Source: CAVQGZ01 sp964400785 (GTDB lineage Bacteria > Actinomycetota > Actinomycetes > Jiangellales > Jiangellaceae). Taken from it: DNA of 64,000 nt. The stretch's first letter is position 1; each line of letters begins with the position of its first letter. A model generated the notes under the pieces. It worked only from the letters and a program-made list of their open reading frames with translations, ran no database searches and was not told where the DNA came from. The DNA lies in contig CAYNWB010000004.1 of NCBI GenBank assembly GCA_964400785.1, positions 31,542-95,541 of the forward strand, in the 5' to 3' direction. A program made the translations under genes and the position numbers. This document shows positions 49,501 to 56,502 of the stretch, one piece after another.

Positions 49501-49762
49501 CGGGTTGCTCGTCGTCGACTGGAAGACCGGCCCGCCGCCCACCTCGCCCGGCGAGGTTGCGGCCCGGTCGGCTCAGCTGGCGGTGTACCGGCAGGCGTTC
49601 GCCACCCTGCACGGGCTGCCCCTGCACAAGGTTCGGGCGGTCTTCCACCATGTGCGCGAGAACGTGACTGTGGCGCAGTCCGACGCCCCCGACTCGCTGG
49701 TCACCGACGTCGTGGGTGCCGTCACCGCTGCGGCGGCGGGCTCCCGTCCAGGGTCACCGTGA
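46538..49762 (+). CDS. adnB: AdnB subunit of AdnAB helicase-nuclease
   Basis: A 1074-residue partner of AdnA with complete helicase motifs. Motif I is VVVAGAGSGKTETMAARV near residue 35, Ia is TFTRKAASEL, II is LVLLDEFQDTSYAQLELLL, III is VGDPFQSIYAWRGA, V is LLTVHAAKGLEWDVVVLAGL and VI is RRLAYVALTRARHTL. The C-terminal RecB nuclease has GRADAVFPDADGLLVVDWKTGP. In mycobacteria AdnB supplies most of the motor power. Translation is coupled to adnA by ATGA. Its last 41 nt overlap the convergent EEP gene. Confidence 0.95.
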   Translation: MTSLSPVVIAGLLGLPSPTDEQQHVITAPLAPGVVVAGAGSGKTETMAARVVWLVANGHVRPEQVLGLTFTRKAASELGQRVRRRLTALEATGRVVVPAGEPTVSTYDAFAGRLVNEHGARLGVEPGRRLLTPAGAWQRAARLVRRWDGPMDDVVSAPDTVVADLLDLHEQAASHLVGLDTVETETTRLLELVDSLPPGPRQRKALHSRLEPVRRAQVTRLRVLPLLAAYRADLESDDLADFATIASEAATIARSFDEVGLSLRSQFRLVLLDEFQDTSYAQLELLLALFGVGHAVTAVGDPFQSIYAWRGANADTLSSFAERFGAGTDVPRYSLRTSFRNSDLVLAVANSVAEPLRAGGHQVDPLEPAPRAGAGSVRVWLHRTKAQQAQVVAEQVQRLWQRPGSGRRDETGGAAVDPPTIGVLVRKRDEMPLLESALRERGIPVEVVGLDGLLTVPEVADAVAMLQVAVDPSRGDAAVRLLTGPAMRFGPRDLDGLARWARRLSPDPAPDQPSWQAPRTGVAECLGSPPPRGWLSAPAQSRLRRLSVAVAHVRQRLSRPLPDVVAEAAYALGVDVETLARAYRVGGAGTAHLDRLVDEAAQFAQVAPQAGVPEFLDYLAAAEQTERGLRRAADVHLGSAVQLLTVHAAKGLEWDVVVLAGLTESGFPARSRTGAAWLTDAGTLPYRLRGDARHLPQVDTAGVGDQSDLAARVGAFVDDSREVDLDEERRLAYVALTRARHTLHCHGYRWGAGQRPLDPSRFLVQLAACPGVAVETWTDDPGDPPDAVVGAPAWPSDPLGRHRPALESGAALVRAAMAVDPDEPVDAEAGPPPASAALSGRAAEWSHEAEMLLAERVQERDRTRRVRMPAHLSATQLVAASRDPEQFLNRLRRPMPVRPRVEARQGTAFHAWLEQRFGNPRLLDLDELPGAADAFDPPAEADLAELQSAFLASEWADRTPLEVEAPFEMVVAGTVVRGRADAVFPDADGLLVVDWKTGPPPTSPGEVAARSAQLAVYRQAFATLHGLPLHKVRAVFHHVRENVTVAQSDAPDSLVTDVVGAVTAAAAGSRPGSP

Positions 49763-50525
49763 CGCGCAGAGCGTTGTGGTCCGACACCGGCATCCGCCGG
49801 GACTCCACGTCGCTGACCTGGTGCGCGCCGATGCCGTCGCCCAGGGCATGGTCGAACTGCACACGAGGCTTCCACGACGGGTAGGTCGCCACCTGTGCCA
49901 GTGGCGTCCAGCCGCTGATGAGGCGAGGGAGTGCCCCCGGCAGGTTGAGGTCTCCGAGCAGCAGCCTGGGCGCCGGCCTCTCCCGCGCCCAGCGCACGAG
50001 CTCGCGCAGCTGACGCACGTTGAAGCCGGGGACGAACGAGAGATGGGTCGCGATCACCGTGAACGAACCGGTCGGCCCCGACACCACGGCTGCGACCGCG
50101 ACCCGGGGCTCGTCGTCGACCTTCACCATCCCTCGCCCCGGCACCAGCAGCGGCATCCCGAACGGGGCCGGAGCGAAGCGCAGCACGTCCCACTCCAGCA
50201 CCGGCAGACGGCTCACGAGCCCGATGCCATAGGCGGCGCGTTCGCCGTCGTCGGTATCGGCGTCGTCGACGGGGTGCCAGTCTGCGCCGGGCTCGCCCCA
50301 CACGGACGGCACGAACGTCGACCACACCGCCCCGAGCGCCTGCGCCACGGTCGTCGTCTGGTGGCTGTTGCCCGACCGTGCCTGGTACCGGTCGACCTCC
50401 TGCAGCGCGACGATGTCGGCATCGAGACAGGCCGCCCCAGCGCGCAGGTTGTCAGGATCGACCTGACCGTCGGTCAGCGAGCGCCCGTGCAGCAGGTTCC
50501 AGGACGCCACCCGCAGAGAGCTCAC
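49722..50525 (-). CDS. Endonuclease/exonuclease/phosphatase family protein
   Basis: A 267-residue EEP-fold hydrolase. Motifs are RVASWNLLHGRS at the start, ADIVALQEVDRYQARSG (catalytic glutamate), ATHLSFVPGFNVRQLREL, LLLGDLNLPG (GDxN) and PVSDHNALRVTV (SDH). No signal peptide is seen. The substrate may be a nucleic acid, phospholipid or sugar phosphate. TAGCCT lies 6 nt before the GTG start, a leaderless layout. It runs against adnB with a 41-nt tail overlap. Confidence 0.9.
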   Translation of the reverse strand: MSSLRVASWNLLHGRSLTDGQVDPDNLRAGAACLDADIVALQEVDRYQARSGNSHQTTTVAQALGAVWSTFVPSVWGEPGADWHPVDDADTDDGERAAYGIGLVSRLPVLEWDVLRFAPAPFGMPLLVPGRGMVKVDDEPRVAVAAVVSGPTGSFTVIATHLSFVPGFNVRQLRELVRWARERPAPRLLLGDLNLPGALPRLISGWTPLAQVATYPSWKPRVQFDHALGDGIGAHQVSDVESRRMPVSDHNALRVTVTLDGSPPPQR

Positions 50526-50572
50526 CCGACCAGGCTACGGTCGATTCCCTCCGTACGCCCGAGCGCAGCTTC

Positions 50573-51280
50573 TCAGTCGCGTGTGATCGCCGCGAGCGTT
50601 GCCTCGACCATGGCCGAGAACGTGCGCTCGCGCTCCTGCGCGGTCGTCTCCTCGGCGGTGACCAGGCTGTCGCTCACGGTGCACACCGCAGCCGCGCGCG
50701 CACCGTGCTTGGCGGCCAGGGTGTACAGGGCGGCGGTCTCCATCTCCACGGCCAGCACGCCGTACTCGGTGAGCGTGTCGCGCAGGTCGGGACGGTCGCT
50801 GTAGAACACGTCCCACGACGCCACCTGGCCGACGTGGACGTCGGAGTCGGTCTGCCGACACTCCTCGACGAGTGCGGTGAGCAGGTCGTAGTCGGCGGTC
50901 GGGGAGTAGTCGATGCCGCCGAAGCGGTGCCGGTTCATCCCCGAGTCGGTGCTGGCGCTCAGCGCCACGACCAGGTCTCGAACCTTCACCTCGGGGCGCA
51001 TGGCGCCGCACGATCCGACTCGCACGAGCGTCGTCACCCCGTACTCGGCCATCAGCTCGTGTGCGTAGATCGACAGCGACGGCTGGCCCATACCAGTGCC
51101 CTGCACCGACACCGGCGTGCCGCGGTAGGTGCCCGTGTAGCCGAGCATGTTGCGCACGGTCGAGTAGCAGACCGCGTCGTCCAGGTACGTCTGGGCTATC
51201 CACTTCGCCCGCAGCGGGTCGCCGGGCAGCAGCACCCGTTCGGCGATCTGTCCCGGCTCGGCTCCGATGTGTGTGCTCAC
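50573..51280 (-). CDS. deoD: Purine nucleoside phosphorylase, DeoD type
   Basis: A 235-residue hexameric-type phosphorylase that splits purine nucleosides with phosphate. VLLPGDPLRAKWIAQTYL is the phosphate loop, QGTGMGQPSLSIYAHEL and RVGSCGAMRPEVKVRDLV follow, and VLAVEMETAALYTLAAKHGARAAAV-type text carries the ribose-binding glutamates. SDSLVTAEETTAQER near the C-terminus has the catalytic aspartate region. The GTG start is preceded by CAGGAT at 8 nt. It lies on the same strand as the EEP gene but 47 bp upstream, and is divergent from nudC. Confidence 0.95.
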   Translation of the reverse strand: MSTHIGAEPGQIAERVLLPGDPLRAKWIAQTYLDDAVCYSTVRNMLGYTGTYRGTPVSVQGTGMGQPSLSIYAHELMAEYGVTTLVRVGSCGAMRPEVKVRDLVVALSASTDSGMNRHRFGGIDYSPTADYDLLTALVEECRQTDSDVHVGQVASWDVFYSDRPDLRDTLTEYGVLAVEMETAALYTLAAKHGARAAAVCTVSDSLVTAEETTAQERERTFSAMVEATLAAITRD

Positions 51281-51330
51281 GGCGAGTCATCCTGCCAGGT
51301 CGTCCATGTGCAGCGTCCTAGTCTGACGGC

Positions 51331-52263
51331 GTGCCGAGCCTCGAGCCCCCGCGCCACCGGCTGCCTCCGTCGGCCTTCGACGTCGCGGCCCTCGACCGGA
51401 TGGCGGAGTTTCGCGGTGACCCCGACCGGGTCGACGACCTGTGGGCCGCGGCATCTGCGCGTGCACTTGTCGTGCGCGAGGGCCGGGCCGTGATGCAGGG
51501 GGACGGTCTGGCTCTGCTGCCGGTGTCACAGGCGCCGGACGGTGAGCGCCTGCTGCTGGGAGTGGGGCCGCACGGGCCGGTGTTCGCCGTCCACCCGGCT
51601 GAACCGCTGGAGCCCCCGCGGGCGCGCGGCATCCGGTCGGCCGCAGCACACCTGTCCGAGCAGCACCTGGGTCTGTTCATGCACGCCGTGGCCCTGACGA
51701 CGTGGCACGAGAACCATCCGTGCTGCCCCCGCTGCGGCTCCGCGACCGACGTCGTCGAGGCGGGCTACGCGCGTCGGTGCAGGGCCGACGGCAGCCTGCA
51801 CCACCCGCGCACCGATCCTGCGGTCATCGTCCTGGTCGTCGACGGCGCCGACCACGACAGGCAGCGCTGCCTGCTCGGTCGGCAGGCCACGTGGCCCGAG
51901 GGTCGGTTCTCGACCCTCGCCGGGTTCGTCGAGCCCGGCGAGAGCGTCGAGCAGGCGGTCGCCCGCGAGGTGGCCGAGGAGGTGGGGGTCGGGGTCACCC
52001 AGGTCTCCTACGTCGGCAGCCAGCCCTGGCCGTTCCCGGCCAGCCTGATGCTCGCCTACTACGCGGTGGCCGGTGACGCCGACAGGCAGACGGTGACGGT
52101 CGACGGCGCGGAGATCGCGGAGGCCCGCTGGTTCACCCGCGCGGAGCTCGTCGAGGCGACCGCGCGGGGCGAGGTGCTCGTGCCGCCCCGGCTCTCGGTC
52201 GCGCGGAGGCTGATCGAAGGATGGCTGGGCCAGGCTGTGAGCGGTGCCGGTACCTGGCGCTGA
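51331..52263 (+). CDS. nudC: NAD+/NADH diphosphatase (and deNADding) NudC
   Basis: A 310-residue Nudix enzyme. The zinc site CPRCGSATDVVEAGYARRC is near residues 131-149. The Nudix box runs GFVEPGESVEQAVAREVAEEVGVG from about residue 196. The diagnostic SQPWPFPASLMLAYY follows. NudC hydrolyses NADH and removes 5' NAD caps from RNA in studied bacteria. TAGTCT lies exactly 6 nt before the GTG start, so the mRNA is probably leaderless. It is convergent with the mycoredoxin gene (19 bp between stops), the same order as in mycobacteria. Confidence 0.95.
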   Translation: MPSLEPPRHRLPPSAFDVAALDRMAEFRGDPDRVDDLWAAASARALVVREGRAVMQGDGLALLPVSQAPDGERLLLGVGPHGPVFAVHPAEPLEPPRARGIRSAAAHLSEQHLGLFMHAVALTTWHENHPCCPRCGSATDVVEAGYARRCRADGSLHHPRTDPAVIVLVVDGADHDRQRCLLGRQATWPEGRFSTLAGFVEPGESVEQAVAREVAEEVGVGVTQVSYVGSQPWPFPASLMLAYYAVAGDADRQTVTVDGAEIAEARWFTRAELVEATARGEVLVPPRLSVARRLIEGWLGQAVSGAGTWR

Positions 52264-52282
52264 CGCCCCTGGGCGCGGGGGC

Positions 52283-52513
52283 TCAGGCGGCGAGCCGGGC
52301 CTGCACCTCAGCCAGGCTCGGATTGGTCGCCGAGGACCCGTCGGGGAAGACGACGGTCGGCACGGTGGCGTTGCCGCGGTTCACGGCCATGACCGTCTGC
52401 GCAGCCGCCGGGTTCTGCTCGATGTCGACCTCGTCGAACGCGACACCGGCTCGAGTGAGCTGGCTCTTGAGCCGGTGGCAGTAGCCGCACCACGCGGTGG
52501 TGTACATGATCAC
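52283..52513 (-). CDS. mrx1: Mycoredoxin-type glutaredoxin (Mrx1)
   Basis: A 76-residue thioredoxin-fold reductase. IMYTTAWCGYCHRLKSQL carries the CGYC active site, FDEVDIEQNPAAAQTVM follows, and GNATVPTVVFPDGSS contains the cis-proline TVPT. Mycoredoxin reduces mycothiol mixed disulfides in actinobacteria; the organism is therefore expected to use mycothiol. The start could be GTG at 52513 or the ATG two codons on (52507). GAGGA lies about 9 nt upstream of the GTG. It is divergent from the UvrD-like gene. Confidence 0.92.
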   Translation of the reverse strand: MIMYTTAWCGYCHRLKSQLTRAGVAFDEVDIEQNPAAAQTVMAVNRGNATVPTVVFPDGSSATNPSLAEVQARLAA

Positions 52514-52610
52514 AGTGGTCGGTCCTCGGTGTCGTCGTGACTAGTTGTCGAGTCAACCACAGGGAGGGCCCCCTCGATTCCCGGCGCCTCCGGTGGGCCA
52601 GGATGTCGGC

Positions 52611-54416
52611 ATGACCGACCCGACGTCGCCCTCCGGCGACCCGGGCGGGGCTGAGCTGCTGCTCGCCGACCTCGACCCGGAGCAGCGCGAGGTGGTGACC
52701 GCGGTGCACGGTCCCGTGCTGGTCGTCGCCGGTGCCGGCACCGGCAAGACGCGTGCGGTGACGCACCGCATCGCCTACGGCGTGCGCGTCGGTGCCTTCG
52801 ACGCGAGCGGGGTTCTCGCGGTGACGTTCACGACACGCGCCGCCGCCGAGATGCGGGCCCGGCTCGCCCGCCTCGGCGTCTCCGGGGTGGCGACTCGGAC
52901 GTTCCATTCCGCAGCGTTGAGCCAGGTGCGCTACCTGTGGCCGCGGCTGTACGGGCGCGAGTTCGCCGACGTGCTCGACAACCCCGACGCGCTGCTGGCA
53001 GACCTGGTTGCTGCTGCCGGGCTCGGGGTGTCGGTGCGAGACCTCGCGACGGAGATCTCCTGGGCCAAGGTGAGCAACGTCGCGCCGCAGCACTACCAGG
53101 AGCGTGCCACACAGGCCGGACGCCGGGTCTCCGGCGCCGACACAGGCCAGGTGGCACGGCTCTACACGTCCTACACCGATGCGCTGGCCGCGAGCGACCG
53201 GGTCGACCTCGAGGACGTTCTGCTGGCCGCCGTCGGGATGCTGAGCACCCAGCCTGCGGCGGCCCGTGTGGTACGCCAGCGCTACCGGTGGTTCACCGTG
53301 GACGAGTTCCAGGACCTCTCCCCGCTGCAGATGCGCTTGCTCGAGTGCTGGCTGGGGGAGCGGGACGACCTCTGCGCGGTCGGCGACCCCCGCCAGGCGA
53401 TCTACTCCTTCGCGGGGGCACGACCGCAGCTGATGGACGAGTTCGTCGCCCGGTTTCCCCGCGCGACTCGTCTCGAGCTCACGCGCAACTACCGTTCGAC
53501 GCCGCAGGTGCTGCAGGTGGCCGCGGCCGTCATGGCCACCGCCCCCACGGTTCCCCCTGGCTCAGCACCCGTGCTGCGGCCCACCCGTCCGGACGGGGCG
53601 CCTGTCGAGCTGCGAGAGCTGCCAGACCAGCAGACCGAGCTTGCGGACGTGGCCGCGGCCGTGCGCGCCCGCATCGACGCCGGCACGGCTGCTCGCGACA
53701 TCGCGGTGCTGACGCGCACCAGGGCCCACGTCGGTCCGCTCATGCGTGCCCTGCAACGGCACGGGGTGCCGCTGGCGAGCCGAGGCGCCACGCCCTTCTA
53801 CGACCGACCCGAGGTGCGCCAGGCACTGGCCCTGCTCTCCGCTGCTGCCCGACGCGGCGGGCAGCAGGGCAGCGGTCTGACCGACGTCGTCCGCGCGGTG
53901 CTGACCGACGCGGGCTGGTCGCCAGACCGCCCCGACGGCGCCGGCAGGGCGTCGCAGTGGGACTCCTGGGACACCGTGGTGGGCGTCGCCGACGACTTCG
54001 AGCGCACCCTCGGCGCCGCCGGGCAGCAGCCCGCGAGCCTGGCCGACCTCGTGGCACATCTGCGCGAGCAGGCGCGGACGGGCGCCCAGCCCCGTGGTAG
54101 CGGGGTGACGGTCGCCACCCTGCACGCGACGAAGGGTCAGCAGTGGGCTGCCGTCTTCGTCGTGGGGGCCCACGACGGTGGCATCCCGAGTCGGGCTGCG
54201 CTGGCACGCTCGGCCGGCCCCGAGGCGATCGCCGAGGAGCGACGACTGCTGTACGTGGGGCTGACGCGGGCGGCGGACCACCTCTGTGTGACCTGGGCCC
54301 GGCAGGCGAGCGAGCAGTCGCCCCGGCGCCCCCCGAGTCGGTTCCTCTCCGCCCTGCTCACCGAACGACCTGCGTCGGTGAATATTGTGTTGCGCGGGGC
54401 GCCGCCGACGCCCTAA
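52611..54416 (+). CDS. uvrD2: UvrD/PcrA-like SF1A helicase, UvrD2 position, no HRDC domain
   Basis: A 601-residue DNA helicase. Motif I is VVAGAGTGKTRAVTHRI near residue 40, Ia is VTFTTRAAAEMRARL, II is WFTVDEFQDLSPLQMRLL, III is VGDPRQAIYSFAGA, IV is LTRNYRS, V is TVATLHATKGQQWAAVFVVGAHDG-like and VI is RRLLYVGLTRAADHL. Mycobacterial UvrD2 is about 700 residues with a C-terminal HRDC domain. This protein ends some 55 residues after motif VI, so that part is missing. The ATG at 52611 has CAGGAT 6 nt upstream. Its stop codon TAA is part of the whiB7 -10 box. Confidence 0.92.
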   Translation: MTDPTSPSGDPGGAELLLADLDPEQREVVTAVHGPVLVVAGAGTGKTRAVTHRIAYGVRVGAFDASGVLAVTFTTRAAAEMRARLARLGVSGVATRTFHSAALSQVRYLWPRLYGREFADVLDNPDALLADLVAAAGLGVSVRDLATEISWAKVSNVAPQHYQERATQAGRRVSGADTGQVARLYTSYTDALAASDRVDLEDVLLAAVGMLSTQPAAARVVRQRYRWFTVDEFQDLSPLQMRLLECWLGERDDLCAVGDPRQAIYSFAGARPQLMDEFVARFPRATRLELTRNYRSTPQVLQVAAAVMATAPTVPPGSAPVLRPTRPDGAPVELRELPDQQTELADVAAAVRARIDAGTAARDIAVLTRTRAHVGPLMRALQRHGVPLASRGATPFYDRPEVRQALALLSAAARRGGQQGSGLTDVVRAVLTDAGWSPDRPDGAGRASQWDSWDTVVGVADDFERTLGAAGQQPASLADLVAHLREQARTGAQPRGSGVTVATLHATKGQQWAAVFVVGAHDGGIPSRAALARSAGPEAIAEERRLLYVGLTRAADHLCVTWARQASEQSPRRPPSRFLSALLTERPASVNIVLRGAPPTP

Positions 54417-54419
54417 CGT
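54381..54419 (+). promoter_or_regulatory. whiB7 promoter with AT-rich WhiB7-type box
   Basis: AATATT (54381-54386) lies 3 bp upstream of a -35 hexamer TTGCGC (54390-54395). An 18-bp spacer leads to a -10 hexamer TAACGT (54414-54419). In mycobacteria WhiB7 binds such an AT-rich box next to the -35 to activate its own and target promoters with the housekeeping sigma factor. The -10 uses the TAA stop of the upstream helicase gene. Predicted transcription start is near 54426. Confidence 0.72.
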
Positions 54420-54471
54420 CTGTTCTGCCTCGGCAAAGCCCGAGTGCGCCCGACGAGATCTGGAGGTGGAC

Positions 54472-54549
54472 ATGAAGCTGCGGACGACCAACCCGGTGGT
54501 CGCGCGTCTCGCCGACCACGTCCGGATCCCGGGCTTGCTGCTGCCATGA
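54472..54549 (+). CDS. whiB7 leader peptide (upstream ORF, 25 codons)
   Basis: Read directly from the bases: ATG start with GGAGG 5 nt upstream. The peptide begins MKLRTTNPVV, continues ARLADHVRI and ends PGLLLP before TGA. It lies between the whiB7 promoter and an intrinsic terminator, as known whiB7 leader ORFs do in mycobacteria and streptomycetes. Its role would be to sense slow or stalled ribosomes, not to make a functional protein. Its 3' part (54516-54529) can pair with the downstream terminator. Confidence 0.78.
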   Translation: MKLRTTNPVVARLADHVRIPGLLLP

Positions 54550-54564
54550 CCTGACTGGCACCAC

Positions 54565-54596
54565 GGCCACGGATCCGAACGGACCGTGGCCTTCTT
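54565..54596 (+). terminator. Intrinsic terminator (attenuator) in the whiB7 leader
   Basis: ggccacgg (54565-54572) pairs perfectly with ccgtggcc (54584-54591), with a short inner tccg/cgga pairing, followed by ttctt. It lies after the leader ORF and 56 nt before the whiB7 start. It should stop transcription in unstressed cells. An alternative pairing with the leader ORF end (54516-54529 to 54571-54589, about 14 bp with two bulges) would prevent this stem. Confidence 0.75.
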
Positions 54597-54651
54597 CATG
54601 TGTGGCCCCGGTTCGCCCCTGCCCGATCTCGAACCGTTCCGGAGGCCCCCG

Positions 54652-54939
54652 GTGAGCATCCAGATGCTCGACATCTCGCGACTGCCTGTCCCACCACGTC
54701 ACGCGAGCCTGCCGTGCACCGACGAGCCCGAGCTCTGGTTCGCCGACTCCCCGGACGAGCTGGAGCTGGCCAAGCAGCGGTGCCGACAGTGCCCGATCCA
54801 GCGTGCCTGCCTCGACGGCGCGATCGATCGCGCCGAGCCGTGGGGGGTCTGGGGTGGGCAGATCCTGATCAACGGCGAGGTGGTCGCTCGCAAGCGGCCC
54901 CGTGGTCGTCCCCGCAAGGACGCCCCTCTGGTCGCCTGA
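54652..54939 (+). CDS. whiB7: WhiB7 antibiotic-stress transcription factor
   Basis: A 95-residue WhiB protein with a [4Fe-4S] cluster site: C in LPCTDEPELWF, then CRQCPIQRAC. EPWGVWGGQ is the turn that contacts the sigma factor. The C-terminal AT-hook KRPRGRPRKDA is the mark of WhiB7 and binds the AT-rich box of its targets. In other actinobacteria it induces resistance to ribosome-targeting antibiotics. The GTG at 54652 is chosen because GGAGG sits 6 nt upstream; an ATG 12 nt later is too far from it. Expression is governed by the promoter, leader ORF and terminator in front. Confidence 0.95.
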   Translation: MSIQMLDISRLPVPPRHASLPCTDEPELWFADSPDELELAKQRCRQCPIQRACLDGAIDRAEPWGVWGGQILINGEVVARKRPRGRPRKDAPLVA

Positions 54940-54983
54940 CCCCACTCACCCGTCCACCATCGATGCCTCGAGGAGGTGACCAC

Positions 54984-55094
54984 ATGCACGCGCTCCCACA
55001 CCTGCTCGCCCAGCAGCGGATGCAGGACCGGATCGTCGAGGCCGAGCGCGCACGTCTCGTGCGTCAGCTGCCTCGCCGCCACCAGCATCGCTGA
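54984..55094 (+). CDS. Small 36-residue basic protein downstream of whiB7
   Basis: An ORF too short for usual gene finders. It has a near-perfect Shine-Dalgarno, AGGAGGTG, 6 nt before the ATG. The product begins MHALPHLLAQQRMQDRIVEA, continues ERARLVRQLP and ends RRHQHR. It is helical, rich in arginine, glutamine and histidine, and has no membrane segment. It starts 45 nt after the whiB7 stop on the same strand, so it may be co-induced. No family is recognised. A translated status is inferred from the ribosome-binding site. Confidence 0.55.
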   Translation: MHALPHLLAQQRMQDRIVEAERARLVRQLPRRHQHR

Positions 55095-55111
55095 CGCGAG
55101 TCGAGCCCAGA

Positions 55112-55167
55112 GCCGAGACCCGGACCTCCCCGGGCGATCAGACCATCGTGAGGTCCGGGTCCTCGGC
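55112..55167. terminator. Hairpin between whiB7 unit and aarF
   Basis: gccgagacccggacctc (55112-55128) pairs with gaggtccgggtcctcggc (55150-55167), an 11-bp core plus 6 bp beyond a one-base bulge, around a 21-nt loop. The right arm lies in the end of the aarF coding region. Likely a bidirectional terminator. Confidence 0.6.
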
Positions 55168-56469
55168 GAACCCCGGTAGCCACGTCTCCAGCTCGTTGCG
55201 GAACGGTGCGTGCGTGTCGAGCTGGCACAGCACCCCGATGCCCGCCAGCCATACGCGATGGATCAGCAGGTAGGACGGCGGCAGGTTCAGCTTCAACGCG
55301 ATCGAGTAGCTCTCCCGCCGCGGGTCGTTCACTCGGTTGAACTGCTCGCGCATCCAGTCGCGGCTGAACTGGAACGTGTCCACGGCTGCCGGCTCGATGA
55401 ACGGGGCCAGGTACGAGTGCAGCTCGTCCGGGTCGATGTGCACGTGAGGCTTGACGAAGCCTTCGTCGCGCAACCCCGCCAGCATCGAGGCGGTGTCGCC
55501 CTCGAGGCTCACCCGCATGAGGCGGCCGATGGCTGGGGACAGGCCACCGGGCAGGCGGGCGGCAGCCCCGTAGTCGAGCACCACGAGACGGCCGTCGTCC
55601 GCGACCCGGTAGTTGCCGGGATGGGGGTCGGCATGCAGCAGGCCCACCCGTGCCGGACCTGAGAAGAGGAAGCGCACGTAGAGCAGGCCGACGCGGTCCC
55701 GCTCCTCGCGGGTGCCTGTGGCGATGACGTCGGCCAGCGGCCGTCCGTCGAGCCACTCCGACACGATGACGTGCTCGGCCCCCTGGACGACGGCGGGCAC
55801 GATGAACTCCGGGTCGTCGGCGAACGCGACGGCGAAGGCGTCCTGCGCCTCGGCCTCGAGGCGGTAGTCCAGCTCCTCGATGAGGCGTTCGTTGAGCTCG
55901 GCGAGGATGGGCTTGACGTCGACACCGGGGATCATGCTTGCGAACGTGCGGCCCATGCGGCTGATCTGGGCCAGGTCGGCGCGCAGCGCATCACCGGCCC
56001 CCGGGTACTGCACCTTGACGGCGACCTCGCGACCGTCGTGCCAGACCGCCTTGTGCACCTGCCCGATCGACGCGGCCGCGGCCGGATGGTCGTCGAAGTG
56101 GGCGAACAGCTCGCGCCAGTCCGGACCCAGGTCGTCGGCGAGCACGTCGTGGACGGTCTCGGCCGGCATCGGGGGAGCGGAGTCCTGCAGCTTGGTGAGC
56201 GTCGCGCGGTAGGGCGAGGCCACCTCCTCGGGCAGGGCGGCCTCGAAGATGCTCATGATCTGGCCGAACTTCATGGCCCCGCCCTTGAGCTCGCCGAGCA
56301 CCCGGAACACCTGCTCGGCCGTGCGCGCCTGCATCTCCGCCGCCACCGCCTCGGCAGGAGCACCGCCCAGACGCTTGCCGATGCCCCAGGCCGTACGTCC
56401 CGCCGTGCTCAGGGGGACGGCGGCGAGCTTCACGGTTCGGCTCGCAGCCTTGCGGGGGATGTCGGCCAT
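55138..56469 (-). CDS. AarF/ABC1/UbiB-family atypical kinase
   Basis: A 443-residue protein-kinase-like ATPase. The family's KxGQ motif is in GGAMKFGQIMSIFEAALPEE, the alanine-rich loop in AAAASIGQVHKAVWHDG, and the lysine in VAVKVQYPG. LHADPHPGNYRV is the HxDxxxxN region and LVVLDYGAAARLP the metal-binding aspartate. Homologues support ubiquinone or menaquinone and lipid metabolism by unclear chemistry. The ATG at 56469 has CAAGAT 6 nt upstream; an in-frame ATG 18 nt earlier would cover that box. It is on the opposite strand to whiB7, as in mycobacteria (Rv3197). Confidence 0.92.
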   Translation of the reverse strand: MADIPRKAASRTVKLAAVPLSTAGRTAWGIGKRLGGAPAEAVAAEMQARTAEQVFRVLGELKGGAMKFGQIMSIFEAALPEEVASPYRATLTKLQDSAPPMPAETVHDVLADDLGPDWRELFAHFDDHPAAAASIGQVHKAVWHDGREVAVKVQYPGAGDALRADLAQISRMGRTFASMIPGVDVKPILAELNERLIEELDYRLEAEAQDAFAVAFADDPEFIVPAVVQGAEHVIVSEWLDGRPLADVIATGTREERDRVGLLYVRFLFSGPARVGLLHADPHPGNYRVADDGRLVVLDYGAAARLPGGLSPAIGRLMRVSLEGDTASMLAGLRDEGFVKPHVHIDPDELHSYLAPFIEPAAVDTFQFSRDWMREQFNRVNDPRRESYSIALKLNLPPSYLLIHRVWLAGIGVLCQLDTHAPFRNELETWLPGFAEDPDLTMV

Positions 56470-56502
56470 GCGCTCATCTTGCGCCACGTTGCGGTGCGGC
56501 GC

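Noticed and set aside
54586..54651. Longer WhiB7 starting at the GTG at 54586
   Set aside because: That start lies inside the terminator stem, has no ribosome-binding site, and would add 22 residues absent from the family.
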